Below, one piece after another: positions 1-9,597 of a DNA stretch of 39,725 nt. The stretch comes from Lachnospiraceae bacterium. Lineage in GTDB: Bacteria; Bacillota; Clostridia; Lachnospirales; Lachnospiraceae. Each line of letters starts with the position of its first letter. The stretch's first letter is position 1. Where the stretch lies: positions 1 through 39,725 of the forward strand of contig JAILAN010000086.1 of NCBI GenBank assembly GCA_024681595.1, written 5' to 3'. A model generated the notes under the pieces. The model did not search any database and was not told where the DNA came from. It saw nothing but the letters and a program-made list of their open reading frames with translations. Both the position numbers and the translations under genes were made by a program.

Positions 1-303
<303 letters not shown>

Positions 304-314
304 TAAATCCTTCT

Positions 315-343
315 TTGACATACATATACACCTATGATACACT
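315..343 (+). promoter_or_regulatory. Sigma-A type promoter upstream of the TPR/AAA-like gene
   Basis: TTGACA at 315-320 is followed by a 17-base spacer and TACACT at 338-343, with a TG extended -10 element at 335-336. Transcription would start near 350 and give a leader of about 110 bases. The leader has two short inverted repeats: CGTGA/TCACG at 395-399 and 408-412, and GGAAAT/ATTTCC at 416-421 and 431-436. No known riboswitch class was recognised there. Confidence 0.6.
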
Positions 344-462
344 AAACGTGGTATGTTTTGAGCTTCCGGACACAATATCATGTGTTGATGGTAGCGTGAA
401 AGTCAGATCACGACAGGAAATCGATTCCGTATTTCCATGATCATAGATGAGGTGTAGTAAAG

Positions 463-3357
463 GTGGATAAGTTTGAGTACAAAGTAAAGATCGGTGAGAT
501 TAAGTCGCTCATAGCTCAGAAAGCGTATGATGATGCGGTAGATGTAGCAGATACCATTGACTGGTCAGCGGTTAAGAATGTCCGCGATATCTGCATGGTG
601 AGTGACCTTTATAAAAAAGCCCGACTTTTTGAAGACAGCCGCAAGGTTCTTCTTTTCGCATATAAAAAACAAAAGACACGTCTTATCGTCAAATCTCTCT
701 GTGAATTATCGATAGAACTTAATGATCTCATTAATGCCATGGAATATCATAAGGAATTCGCATCCATGGCGCCCAACGATCCCGGAATACTGATCCTGAA
801 GTACAAATTATATAAGGCACAGGATATTTCCATCGAAGAGCAGATAGAAGTCCTCGAAGAACTGAAGGAGATGCAGCGTCTGCCCAAGTGGGAGTACGAA
901 CTGGCAACTCTCTATCACAAGGCCGGAATGGAGACCAAGTGCATAGAGGAGTGCGAGCAGATAATCCTCTGGATCGTTGACGGCAAATATGTCATGAAGG
1001 CATATGAACTGAAGGCTCTTCATCAGCCCCTTACCGAACAGGAAAATTATAAATACGAACTGCTCCGTCATGCAGGCGGACAGCTTAACATACAGTATTC
1101 ATTAAAGGATGACCCTAACGCCGAAATTCAAAAGAAAAAGGAACTCGAGGTTAAGGACGTTGATGTGAGTCCGTATAATACACAGAATCTTCAGGCTGTT
1201 GTCGCCGAAGGCCTGCAGGATTATATCGGAGCCAAAACTGTATCTATTCCTGCCGAAGAAGTTACGAGCTATGAGGAAGCCGTAGCCAGGGATGAAGAAG
1301 CACTGGGGATAAAGTCCACAGATGAAAAGATTGTTGCATCAGAGCCCGAGGTTAACCCGGAACTGATGGTAACGACCGTTTATAATGCTGTTCTGCCAGA
1401 AGAATCAGTCGGACAGGAGCTCGAGGATGAGACGGGCAGAATAAACGAAAACAAGTTAAGTGATGAAGATATCATAGGTGAAGCTTCTCTGGAAATGGCA
1501 TCAGGACGCCTCAAGGAGAACGTTCCGGACATCAAGCAGGATACCGATGAGATAAGGCCTGTTACGATAGATACATCTGATGATACTGCACCTGCTAAAC
1601 CGGCAACACCGGTTCAGCCCGAACCTGCGGTTTCGACCGATATCCCGCAGGACTTCGAGATCCCGAAGACCAAATACTTCAAACCGGATATCAACAGCAC
1701 CGGTGTTATAGAGACCTTCCGCAAGGGCTCTCATATGGACGAGATACTCTCTCAGGAGTATGACGGACAGATCAGTATAGTTCTTCCCGAGGAAACACCT
1801 GTTGAAAAACAGATAACCGGTCAGATCAGCATCACTGACGTGATGAGAGACTGGGAGCGCAAAAAGAAGGAGAATGAAGAAAAGAGGATCGCCGAAGTCA
1901 AGGCTCAGGTCATGGAGCAGGCCGGAGGTCTGTTCAATAACTTTGACGAAGCAACCAAATCGGGACTCCTTGAACAGATAGAAAATGCAGCTATCTCGGC
2001 TGCCCTTAAAGAAGAACAGGAGCGCATCCGTGCTTCACGTCCGAAACAGATCAAGGTATCCGACCTTAACGGAACGGATAATGAGACCAAAGTAGCTGCT
2101 CCCGAACCGGCCACTGATGAAGATAGAGCGAGACTTGCTAAACAGATCACTGACACCGGATTCAAGCCTTTATCCGCTACCGTGCCTCACGAAGAAATAA
2201 GCCCTGCCAAGGTTATTCCCGAAGCGGATCCTCTCGATGAGGAAATAGATAATGTGGTAGCCAAGGTCATTTCCGAAGAGGAAGAAGAACAGGCTAAAAA
2301 AGATGCCGAAAAGGCTGCACAGAAGGCAGTTGCACACTCTGCCGAAGCTAATGCGCCTGAGGCAGAACCCGAAGAGGAAGAACAGGATAATAAGGAAGCC
2401 GAAAAAGGTGAGCAGGAAACTGTTGAGGCAGAAATTTCTGATGATAATACGGAAGTCGATACCGAAGCAGATCCCGATATGTTCGTACCCGAGGGCTATG
2501 TTCCTCCGGAGGATGTCGTAAAGGAACAGGAAGAAAAAGCAAAAGATAAGGCTGCAGCAAAGGAAAAGCCCAAAGCAGCTAAGGAACATCACGGTGAATC
2601 AAGGCCCAGAGCATTGACCGACTCCGAAAAGGAACAGTTTGCCGCATTCATACATCACAAGAGTACGAGAAGACAGCTGGCAAATGCTCTGGATAATATC
2701 ACATTGGCATCATATACGGGCAATGTGCTCGTAACCAGCGAGGAAGATAATGAGATCACCACATTCTCCAAACTGCTGGTTCGTGAGATACAGATGTCCG
2801 ATGCCAATTTTACCGGCAAGGTAGCCAAGGTATCCGGAGACAATCTTAACCGCAAAGACATAGATGATACGTTAAAATGTGTTTCTAACGGTGCACTCAT
2901 CATATCCGAAGCCGAAGGCTTAAAGAAAAAGACGGTTGAAAACCTTCTGTATGAATTAAAGCACACCGACAGAGGCGTTGTGGTAGTAATGCAGGGTCAT
3001 GCCGATATCATCGACAAGATCGTTCAAAAGAATGAGGGAATGGCAGAGGCATTTAACTTAAGGATCGACCTTAAAGCCTTTGATAATAAAACTCTGGTTG
3101 AATATGCCAAGAGTTACGCATATGATAATGAATATATAATAGATGATCTGGGCGTATTGGCTCTGCATACCAGAATATCCGACATGCAGACCTCGGATCA
3201 TGAGGTTACGCTCTCAGAGATCGAAGAGATCGTGGATGAAGCTATCTGGTATTCAAACAAAAAGACGCCGGCTCATTTCTTTGATGTCCTCTTTGGTAAA
3301 AGGTATGGGGATGAGGACATGATAGTATTAAGAGAGAAGGATTTCATGCACTATTAA
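463..3357 (+). CDS. TPR protein with degenerate CbxX/SpoVK-type AAA+ domain
   Basis: The protein has 964 residues in three parts. Residues 1-190 are helical and TPR-like (paired helices such as YKKARLFEDSRKVLLFAYKK). Residues about 230-715 are low-complexity, rich in Glu, Ala and Lys, with an acidic stretch near 600-700. Residues about 720-964 follow the order of a CbxX/SpoVK AAA+ domain. In that domain GNVLV starts the first strand, but the following P-loop is replaced by TSEEDNEI with no Gly-Lys-Thr. The Walker B position reads GALIISEAEG instead of an FIDEA motif, and VVVVMQGHADIID matches the next strand. ATP hydrolysis by this domain is therefore unlikely, and a scaffold role is inferred. 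The start is GTG at 463, preceded by GAGGTG at 449-454. It has its own promoter and lies 18 bases before glgB. The cellular role is unknown. Confidence 0.75.
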   Translation: MDKFEYKVKIGEIKSLIAQKAYDDAVDVADTIDWSAVKNVRDICMVSDLYKKARLFEDSRKVLLFAYKKQKTRLIVKSLCELSIELNDLINAMEYHKEFASMAPNDPGILILKYKLYKAQDISIEEQIEVLEELKEMQRLPKWEYELATLYHKAGMETKCIEECEQIILWIVDGKYVMKAYELKALHQPLTEQENYKYELLRHAGGQLNIQYSLKDDPNAEIQKKKELEVKDVDVSPYNTQNLQAVVAEGLQDYIGAKTVSIPAEEVTSYEEAVARDEEALGIKSTDEKIVASEPEVNPELMVTTVYNAVLPEESVGQELEDETGRINENKLSDEDIIGEASLEMASGRLKENVPDIKQDTDEIRPVTIDTSDDTAPAKPATPVQPEPAVSTDIPQDFEIPKTKYFKPDINSTGVIETFRKGSHMDEILSQEYDGQISIVLPEETPVEKQITGQISITDVMRDWERKKKENEEKRIAEVKAQVMEQAGGLFNNFDEATKSGLLEQIENAAISAALKEEQERIRASRPKQIKVSDLNGTDNETKVAAPEPATDEDRARLAKQITDTGFKPLSATVPHEEISPAKVIPEADPLDEEIDNVVAKVISEEEEEQAKKDAEKAAQKAVAHSAEANAPEAEPEEEEQDNKEAEKGEQETVEAEISDDNTEVDTEADPDMFVPEGYVPPEDVVKEQEEKAKDKAAAKEKPKAAKEHHGESRPRALTDSEKEQFAAFIHHKSTRRQLANALDNITLASYTGNVLVTSEEDNEITTFSKLLVREIQMSDANFTGKVAKVSGDNLNRKDIDDTLKCVSNGALIISEAEGLKKKTVENLLYELKHTDRGVVVVMQGHADIIDKIVQKNEGMAEAFNLRIDLKAFDNKTLVEYAKSYAYDNEYIIDDLGVLALHTRISDMQTSDHEVTLSEIEEIVDEAIWYSNKKTPAHFFDVLFGKRYGDEDMIVLREKDFMHY

Positions 3358-3375
3358 AGTGCAAAGGAGCGCAAA

Positions 3376-5418
3376 ATGACTGCAAAAACAAATAGCGCCA
3401 AAAAGACGACAGCCGCTAAGACGACTACAACTAAAAAAACAGTGCCAGCTAAAGCAAATACCGTAAAGAAAGCGGCTAAGCCGACTGCAAAAGCAACTGC
3501 AAAGCCTGCAAAAAAGCCCGAGCGCGAAAAAGTTTTTATCTCCGAAGCGGATCAGTATCTGTTCGGAATGGGCATACATTATGACATTTACAAGAAACTG
3601 GGTGCACACCTGTCATGTGAAGACGGACAGGACGGAGTGTTCTTCGGAGTCTGGGCTCCAAATGCCGCTTCCGTTCATGTATTCGGCGACTTTAACAACT
3701 GGGACGAGAACGCAACTGTTTTAAACAGGCTGGGTCCCGGAGGCATCTATGCCGGATTTGTACCTGGAGCCAAAGAAGGAGATTATTACAAATACATCAT
3801 CTATTCTCAGTCAGGTGAAAAGTTATACAAGACGGATCCTTTCGGTAACCGGCAGGAGCTGCGTCCCGGCACCGCGTCTCAGATAGTTGACCTCACGAGA
3901 TATGAGTGGGGCGATGCGCAATGGATGAAGGACAGAGAGCACAAGGATTATAACCATGAACCCGTGGCTATCTATGAGTGCCATATCGGTTCGTGGATGA
4001 GACATCCTTTTCCTGAGGTGGAGGGGTTCTATAACTACAGGGAATTTGCAGACAGGATAGTTGATTACCTTCATGAGATGAAGTACACACATATAGAGCT
4101 CATGGGAATAGCCGAGTATCCTTTCGACGGAAGCTGGGGATATCAGGTTACGGGCTATTATGCGCCTACATCAAGATACGGAACATGTGACGATTTCATG
4201 TACCTGGTCGACAAGCTTCACCAGAATGGTGTCGGCGTGATCCTGGACTGGGTACCCGCACACTTTGCAACGGACTCTCACGGACTGGGCCGCTTTGACG
4301 GATCATGCATATTTGAGCATCCGGATCCGAGAAAGGGCGAACATCCTGACTGGGGAACCAAGATATTTAACTATGAAAAGACAGAGGTCAAGGATTTCCT
4401 TATTGCCAATGTGCTGTTCTGGATCAGACAGTACCATATCGATGGCATCAGAGTAGACGCAGTCGCCTCTATGCTTTACCTCGATTACGGTAAAAAGGAC
4501 GGACAGTGGCTTCCGAACAAATACGGCGGAAACGAGAACCTAGATGCCATAGAATTCTTTAAGCACCTGAACTCCGTAGTCAGAGGCACATATCCCGGAT
4601 TTTTGACCATAGCTGAGGAATCAACCGCATGGCCCAAGATCACAGGTGATGTCAATGAGGGCGGATTGGGATTTTCGTTCAAATGGAATATGGGATGGAT
4701 GCACGATTACTGCGAGTATATGAAGCTCGACCCGTATTTCAGAAAGAACGATCACTACGCTCTGACCTTTGCCATGAGTTATAACGAGGCAGAGAATTAT
4801 ATCCTGCCATTGTCGCATGATGAGGTCGTTCACCTTAAGTGTTCCATGGTAGAAAAGATGCCGGGATACAAGGTTGATAAATATGCCAATCTAAGGTGCC
4901 TTTATAGCTTCATGTTCGGACACTGCGGCAAAAAGCTCCTGTTCATGGGCCAGGATTTCGGTCAGGAACGTGAGTGGTCAGAGGAAAGAGAGCTCGACTG
5001 GAATCTGCTCGCTGAGCCGTTAAACCGTGGTATGCACGATTATGTAAAGGAACTTCTGGAGGTATACAGAAAATATCCTTGCATGTATGAGTTCGATAAT
5101 AACTGGAAAGGCTTTGAATGGCTCAACTGCGATGATAAGGACAGAAGTACATACAGTTTTGTCCGCAAGTCATCAGACGGAAAGAACAGCCTGATGTTTA
5201 TCATCAATATGACACCCATGGAATGGACCGACTATAAGGTCGGGATTATCACAGATAAAAAACTAAAGCTCCTGTTAAACTCCGATGAAGAGAGATTCGG
5301 GGGAACCGGTGCCAGGGTTAAAAAGGAACTTACACCGTTTGAAGAGAACTGTGATTACAAGGATTATTCTGTTACATTGAATATTCCTCCATTCACGGCA
5401 CTGATCTACAGATTCTGA
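3376..5418 (+). CDS. glgB: 1,4-alpha-glucan (glycogen) branching enzyme with Lys/Ala-rich N-terminal tail
   Basis: This GH13 enzyme creates alpha-1,6 branches in glycogen by cutting alpha-1,4 chains and transferring them. Residues about 85-165 form a CBM48 domain (VWAPNAASVHVFGDFNNW). The GH13 barrel carries DGIRVDAVASML with the likely nucleophile D361, AEEST at 413-417 holding the acid/base glutamate, and LSHDEVVH with H481 and D482. The C-terminal beta domain ends in PPFTALIYRF. At 680 residues it exceeds the usual length by about 50. The excess is an N-terminal tail of Ala, Lys and Thr repeats (residues 1-50), resembling histone H1 tails. AAAGGAG at 3362-3368 sets the start at ATG 3376. 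A terminator follows at 5482. The branching-enzyme assignment is secure; the tail's role is unknown. Confidence 0.93.
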   Translation: MTAKTNSAKKTTAAKTTTTKKTVPAKANTVKKAAKPTAKATAKPAKKPEREKVFISEADQYLFGMGIHYDIYKKLGAHLSCEDGQDGVFFGVWAPNAASVHVFGDFNNWDENATVLNRLGPGGIYAGFVPGAKEGDYYKYIIYSQSGEKLYKTDPFGNRQELRPGTASQIVDLTRYEWGDAQWMKDREHKDYNHEPVAIYECHIGSWMRHPFPEVEGFYNYREFADRIVDYLHEMKYTHIELMGIAEYPFDGSWGYQVTGYYAPTSRYGTCDDFMYLVDKLHQNGVGVILDWVPAHFATDSHGLGRFDGSCIFEHPDPRKGEHPDWGTKIFNYEKTEVKDFLIANVLFWIRQYHIDGIRVDAVASMLYLDYGKKDGQWLPNKYGGNENLDAIEFFKHLNSVVRGTYPGFLTIAEESTAWPKITGDVNEGGLGFSFKWNMGWMHDYCEYMKLDPYFRKNDHYALTFAMSYNEAENYILPLSHDEVVHLKCSMVEKMPGYKVDKYANLRCLYSFMFGHCGKKLLFMGQDFGQEREWSEERELDWNLLAEPLNRGMHDYVKELLEVYRKYPCMYEFDNNWKGFEWLNCDDKDRSTYSFVRKSSDGKNSLMFIINMTPMEWTDYKVGIITDKKLKLLLNSDEERFGGTGARVKKELTPFEENCDYKDYSVTLNIPPFTALIYRF

Positions 5419-5451
5419 TCAGATTTTTTACAAAATATGGGTGCTGGCAGT

Positions 5452-5478
5452 TAATGTTTTTGCATAATCATCCGAAAT
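5452..5478 (+). promoter_or_regulatory. Possible sigma-28 (SigD/FliA) flagellar promoter
   Basis: TAAT at 5452-5455, a spacer of exactly 15 bases, and TCCGAAAT at 5471-5478 match the flagellar sigma consensus (TAAA-N15-GCCGATAT) at 3 of 4 and 6 of 8 positions. It lies just before the filament operon, where such a promoter is expected. The predicted start near 5485 falls inside the 5' arm of the following terminator hairpin. Matches of this size can occur by chance in AT-rich DNA. Confidence 0.4.
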
Positions 5479-5481
5479 ATA

Positions 5482-5517
5482 GGGTGAGCGTTTTAATACG
5501 CTTGCCCTTTTTATTTT
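5482..5517 (+). terminator. Intrinsic terminator after glgB
   Basis: A 10-pair stem with two G-U pairs (GGGTGAGCGT with ACGCTTGCCC, 5482-5507) and a 6-base loop is followed by TTTTTATTTT at 5508-5517. It would end transcription from the glgB side and insulate the flagellar operon that begins at 5542. Confidence 0.75.
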
Positions 5518-5541
5518 CAAAATTGACAGGTATAGGCTGAT

Positions 5542-8403
5542 ATGCACATTAATTTCAACGAAGTGGACAGGATGTCCGCCAACTCCTATACAAATGTCAG
5601 CGAAGGAACAACAGCATACCGTACCGCTGTCGGCAATACGGACAGAGCCGATAACGGATTCAGATTAGACATTTCTTCATTTGTTACGGATAACAACGCT
5701 TATGCAGGTCATGGAAGGACCATCGAAGAAGTAATGCAAGACGCCGGCAATATCGACGTTAATGCGTACCGTGACTATATGGTAGTGATGTCTAATTGTT
5801 TGTCTACAGAGGATTATACGAAACTCCAGATGGACGGAACGGATCCTCGAAACACAGACTATACACAGACGGTTTCCATAGTTGACCATATAAAGACCGC
5901 ACTGATAAAGGGCGGAACCGAAGTCGCCGGATATACCGATAACATCTCAAAGGAAACTCTCGAGAGCATTACAGGCTCCAAGGCCTATGCAAATGAACTC
6001 GCCGAAGCCTTTGCAGGCAAGGATATACCCGCAACGAAGGAAAATGCCGAGGCTATAGAGGATAGCTTCAGGAAATTAAATGAAGTTTCTCCCTTAAATG
6101 AGGGCGGCGTTAAATACATGGTGGAGAACGATCTTCGTCCCACAGTTGATAATATCTACACGGCAGGCTTCTGCGGAGGAAACGATGCATCAAGACAGTC
6201 ACACGGATATTATACGGCAGGAGATGTTGCCGGATATTATGCCAAAAAGAGTGATGATTCTGATATAGAACAGATCATGCCTCAGATCCGCAGCGTCGTA
6301 CAGGAAGCCGGATTTGAATGCAGCGATGAAAACCTGAACAGTGCAAAGTGGCTTGTGGATAAGGGAATTCCCCTTACAACAGACACATTAAAAAACCTTA
6401 AGGATATAGAATCCGTTAATCTTCCCATGGAGCACAAGGAATTCGTTGAACATGCAACGAATGCTCTGATGGACGGCATCAGTATCAACAGGGCTGACCT
6501 TACACAAAAGGGATCATTAAGAAACAAGGCTCAGGAAATATATGACGAGGTACAGTCACTCGGAACGATCAAAGGTCGAAGAGTTCTTGAGGAAGTCAGA
6601 CTTCAGATGACGGTTGAAGCAAATCTCAAACTCTTAAAGAGCGGCTTCAGGATAGATACTGCTCCCATGGAAGACCTGGTTGCGAATCTTAAAAAAGCCG
6701 AAGAGCAGATAGCAAAAGAACTGACGGGTGAGGAAGATGCTGCCAAGGCCGTAGAGAAAAAGAAGAATTACGAAGATACATTAAGTATCATCGATTCGAT
6801 AAAGACAGCTCCTATTACGATATCGTATGAGATAGCTTTTACCGATACATTAACGCAGATAGATGATAAGGCCGGTAACCTTCGCTTAACATACGAAAAG
6901 GCAAATCAGAGTTATGAGACGCTGATGAGTGCTCCCAGATATGATCTCGGAGACAGCATAAGAAAGGCCTTCCGCAATGTGGATGATCTCCTTACCGAAA
7001 TGGGAGAGGCTCTGACGGATGAAAACCGAAGAGCAGTCCGTATCCTCGGATACAATTCAATGGAGATCACCGGGGAGAACCTGGACTCAGTCAGAGAAAA
7101 AGACAGACTCCTTACCGATACGATAGATAATCTGACACCGGGCAGAGTACTCGGAATGATAAGACAGGGAGTAAACCCCGTATCAATGCCGATATCGGAA
7201 CTCAATGATTATCTTAAAGGCCAGGATACGACAGCCGAGGATATGATGTCCTACAGCAAATTCCTTTATAAACTTGAAAAGGATGATGCGATAAGCGCTG
7301 AAGAAAGAGAAGCCTATATCGGTATCTACCGCCTGGTACGCCAGATTGAAAAAGCGGATTTTTCAACAGTCGGAGCAATAGAAAATCTGAATGCCGAGTA
7401 TTCGTTCGATAATATGTTAAAGGCCCTAAGGAGCCGTAAACACAGGTCGATGGATTATAAGGTTGATGATTCATTCGCCGGAGTAGATGCCAAAGAGACA
7501 GGGATCGCATCGATATCATCACAGATAGAAAAGGGATTTTTAAAAGATACGAACGATCTTAAGAACATGCTCTCCGATCAGGGAAGCGACGGTGCAGAAA
7601 GAGAGTTTGACGAGCAACAGCTTGAGGAATTAAGAAAGACTGTAAGGACCGAAGCCCAGATATTAGAGCAATTATCTTCATACAACATGGAGATCACTCC
7701 CGATAATATAGATAACATGCAGACGATGCTTCAAAGTCCCATGTCGGTGTTTGACAGACTTCGTGAGCTCGGCTACAAAAAGAACTTCAAAGAGCTTCCA
7801 TCAGGCAAGGAAGAAGCAATATCTTCATTCAAAGAGTTTACGGGAAACATCAAAGAATTCCTTGAAAACGAAGTATTTGGAGCAGGAAGAGAAAACCTGG
7901 ATCTTCGTTCGGAAAATATCCGACAGATTTCAAAAATGTATTCTCACATGGATTTCCTGGAGAGACAGTCTGCTGAAGAAAACTACGAGATACCCGTAAC
8001 GATAGGTTCACAGGACGTGGCCATCAACCTGAAGATCATACATACCAAAGAAGGGCATCAGCAGGTAGCCGTATCATTTGCCTCAGAAGTATACGGAAAC
8101 GTTGCAGCATCATTCAAAGCAGGAACGGACGGTTTATCGGGATACTGCTCTTTGGAAGATCAGAAAATGTCTGAAGTGCTGAATGCTAACCTTCAGGGAT
8201 TAAAGGATGATCTTAATGATAAAGGAATACAGCTTGGCAATATGTACTTTGTCAATAATACCGGAACAGACCTTTATCAGTTCAATATAAATCAATCTAA
8301 GGACAGAACAACAGACACGGATGTCGTAACAACGGATAATCTTTACAAGGCTGCAAAGTCGTTCATCGAATTCATGGACCGTATGGCAGCAGAAAGGATC
8401 TGA
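5542..8403 (+). CDS. DUF6240-like flagellar protein with FliK-like C-terminal domain
   Basis: The protein has 953 residues, is largely helical, and has no signal peptide or membrane segment. It resembles the long uncharacterised proteins (DUF6240 family, by recollection) that sit next to flagellin in Lachnospiraceae. Residues about 815-910 look like the C-terminal domain of the hook-length protein FliK. Short strands (VTIGSQDVAINLKII, then QVAVSFASEVYGNVAASF) are followed by a helix with LNANLQGLKDDLNDKGIQL and a closing strand. FliK proteins use this domain to signal the export gate when the hook is complete. Context supports a flagellar role: flagellin starts 3 bases after the stop, and FliS follows. 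A flagellar job is likely, but hook-length control is only an inference from the C-terminus. A separate fliK elsewhere would argue for another role. Confidence 0.65.
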   Translation: MHINFNEVDRMSANSYTNVSEGTTAYRTAVGNTDRADNGFRLDISSFVTDNNAYAGHGRTIEEVMQDAGNIDVNAYRDYMVVMSNCLSTEDYTKLQMDGTDPRNTDYTQTVSIVDHIKTALIKGGTEVAGYTDNISKETLESITGSKAYANELAEAFAGKDIPATKENAEAIEDSFRKLNEVSPLNEGGVKYMVENDLRPTVDNIYTAGFCGGNDASRQSHGYYTAGDVAGYYAKKSDDSDIEQIMPQIRSVVQEAGFECSDENLNSAKWLVDKGIPLTTDTLKNLKDIESVNLPMEHKEFVEHATNALMDGISINRADLTQKGSLRNKAQEIYDEVQSLGTIKGRRVLEEVRLQMTVEANLKLLKSGFRIDTAPMEDLVANLKKAEEQIAKELTGEEDAAKAVEKKKNYEDTLSIIDSIKTAPITISYEIAFTDTLTQIDDKAGNLRLTYEKANQSYETLMSAPRYDLGDSIRKAFRNVDDLLTEMGEALTDENRRAVRILGYNSMEITGENLDSVREKDRLLTDTIDNLTPGRVLGMIRQGVNPVSMPISELNDYLKGQDTTAEDMMSYSKFLYKLEKDDAISAEEREAYIGIYRLVRQIEKADFSTVGAIENLNAEYSFDNMLKALRSRKHRSMDYKVDDSFAGVDAKETGIASISSQIEKGFLKDTNDLKNMLSDQGSDGAEREFDEQQLEELRKTVRTEAQILEQLSSYNMEITPDNIDNMQTMLQSPMSVFDRLRELGYKKNFKELPSGKEEAISSFKEFTGNIKEFLENEVFGAGRENLDLRSENIRQISKMYSHMDFLERQSAEENYEIPVTIGSQDVAINLKIIHTKEGHQQVAVSFASEVYGNVAASFKAGTDGLSGYCSLEDQKMSEVLNANLQGLKDDLNDKGIQLGNMYFVNNTGTDLYQFNINQSKDRTTDTDVVTTDNLYKAAKSFIEFMDRMAAERI

Positions 8404-8405
8404 CA

Positions 8406-9584
8406 ATGTATATCAGTTTTAACGCATCCGCAGTAATAGCCAACAATTCATTAAACAGAGCTGACAACAGACTTCAGGGGTCGCTCGCCAAATTATCATC
8501 CGGACTTAAGGTAGTCAATCCCAAGGAAAACCCTTCGGGTCTTGCAATGGCAAAGAGGATGAACGCCCAGTTAAGGGGTCTCGAGCAGGCAGGACTTAAC
8601 TCAAATGATGCAGTATCCATCATAGAGATAGCAGACGGAACGATGTCAGAGCTCTCTGATATGCTTCAGAGAATGAACGATCTCTCCGTTAAGGCAGCTA
8701 CAGGAACGATAACCGAGGACGACAGAGAGATGATCGACAAGGAGCTCCAGCAGCTCAAAAAGGAAGTGACCAGAATATCAAAGGAGACTTCATTTAACGG
8801 TCAGCCCATTCTCGACGGATCGTTTGACCTAAGAGGATATACGGATAACGTCAATGTCAAGGTTGCATACTACTCAGATGATGTAAAGTACGGTTCATAT
8901 TCGATAGATACTCTGTCTGTTCTGTTCAAGGAAGACGGAACCATTGATACCGACGCAACGGATCCCGTAACTGCAACAATATCAGGTACAAACGCTCCTA
9001 CAGATACCAAGGTTACCGCATATGACGGCAATACCATAACCATTAAGAACAACAGTGGCTTTGAGCTTAAACTGGAAGTATATAAATCTACAGCAGGTGC
9101 GGGAACAGAGGATTTTGCTGCTTCCGGTGCGATCAGCATGACTCTGGCAGGTTTTGGAGCGCTCGATATGCAGATAGGTTCAAACGAAGGACAGCAGCTG
9201 GCAGTAAGAATACCCAAGATGTCACTTGAGAATATGGGAATATCAAACATCAAGCTGACGGCAGACTATGATGCTGCTGGCGAGGTGACCCGATCAGGAC
9301 AGGATTATGCGGCCGATGCCATTATAAAGATCAAGGACGCCATGAAGTATGTTTCAGGTGCGAGAGCCAATCTCGGAGCATACCAGAACAGACTGGAGCA
9401 TACCATAAGTTCTCTTGATATAACATCCGAGAACATGACAGCAGCATATTCGAGGATCATGGATGCCGATATGGCAGAAGAAATGACGGAATACACGACT
9501 CTTCAGGTTATCACACAGGCGAGCACATCAATGCTGGCACAGGCTAACGAGCGTCCTTCACAGGTGCTTCAGCTCCTCCAGTAA
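8406..9584 (+). CDS. Flagellin
   Basis: This is the filament subunit, 392 residues. The conserved N-terminal D0/D1 region (1 to about 145) includes LAKLSSGLKVVNPKENPSGL and the NDAVSIIEIADGTMSELSDM helix. The C-terminal D1/D0 region (about 305-392) includes ARANLGAYQNRLEH, NMTAAYSRIMDADMAEEM and the end ANERPSQVLQLLQ. The middle part (about 145-300) is variable, strand-rich and full of Thr, Ser and Asp, the usual surface-exposed segment and a possible glycosylation target. The first residues, MYISFNASAVIANNSL, diverge from the usual MxINHNxxAL start. The gene overlaps nothing but is only 2 bases from the upstream stop, with AAAGGA at 8394-8399 as ribosome site inside the previous gene. Translation is therefore probably coupled. 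A FliS-like chaperone follows 13 bases later. Confidence 0.95.
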   Translation: MYISFNASAVIANNSLNRADNRLQGSLAKLSSGLKVVNPKENPSGLAMAKRMNAQLRGLEQAGLNSNDAVSIIEIADGTMSELSDMLQRMNDLSVKAATGTITEDDREMIDKELQQLKKEVTRISKETSFNGQPILDGSFDLRGYTDNVNVKVAYYSDDVKYGSYSIDTLSVLFKEDGTIDTDATDPVTATISGTNAPTDTKVTAYDGNTITIKNNSGFELKLEVYKSTAGAGTEDFAASGAISMTLAGFGALDMQIGSNEGQQLAVRIPKMSLENMGISNIKLTADYDAAGEVTRSGQDYAADAIIKIKDAMKYVSGARANLGAYQNRLEHTISSLDITSENMTAAYSRIMDADMAEEMTEYTTLQVITQASTSMLAQANERPSQVLQLLQ

Positions 9585-9597
9585 TACTTAGGGAAAT

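Noticed and set aside
2170-2592. 140-codon frame on the minus strand, very rich in Phe and Leu
   Set aside because: It is the complement of the Glu/Lys/Ala-rich linker of the TPR protein, which gives such composition automatically.
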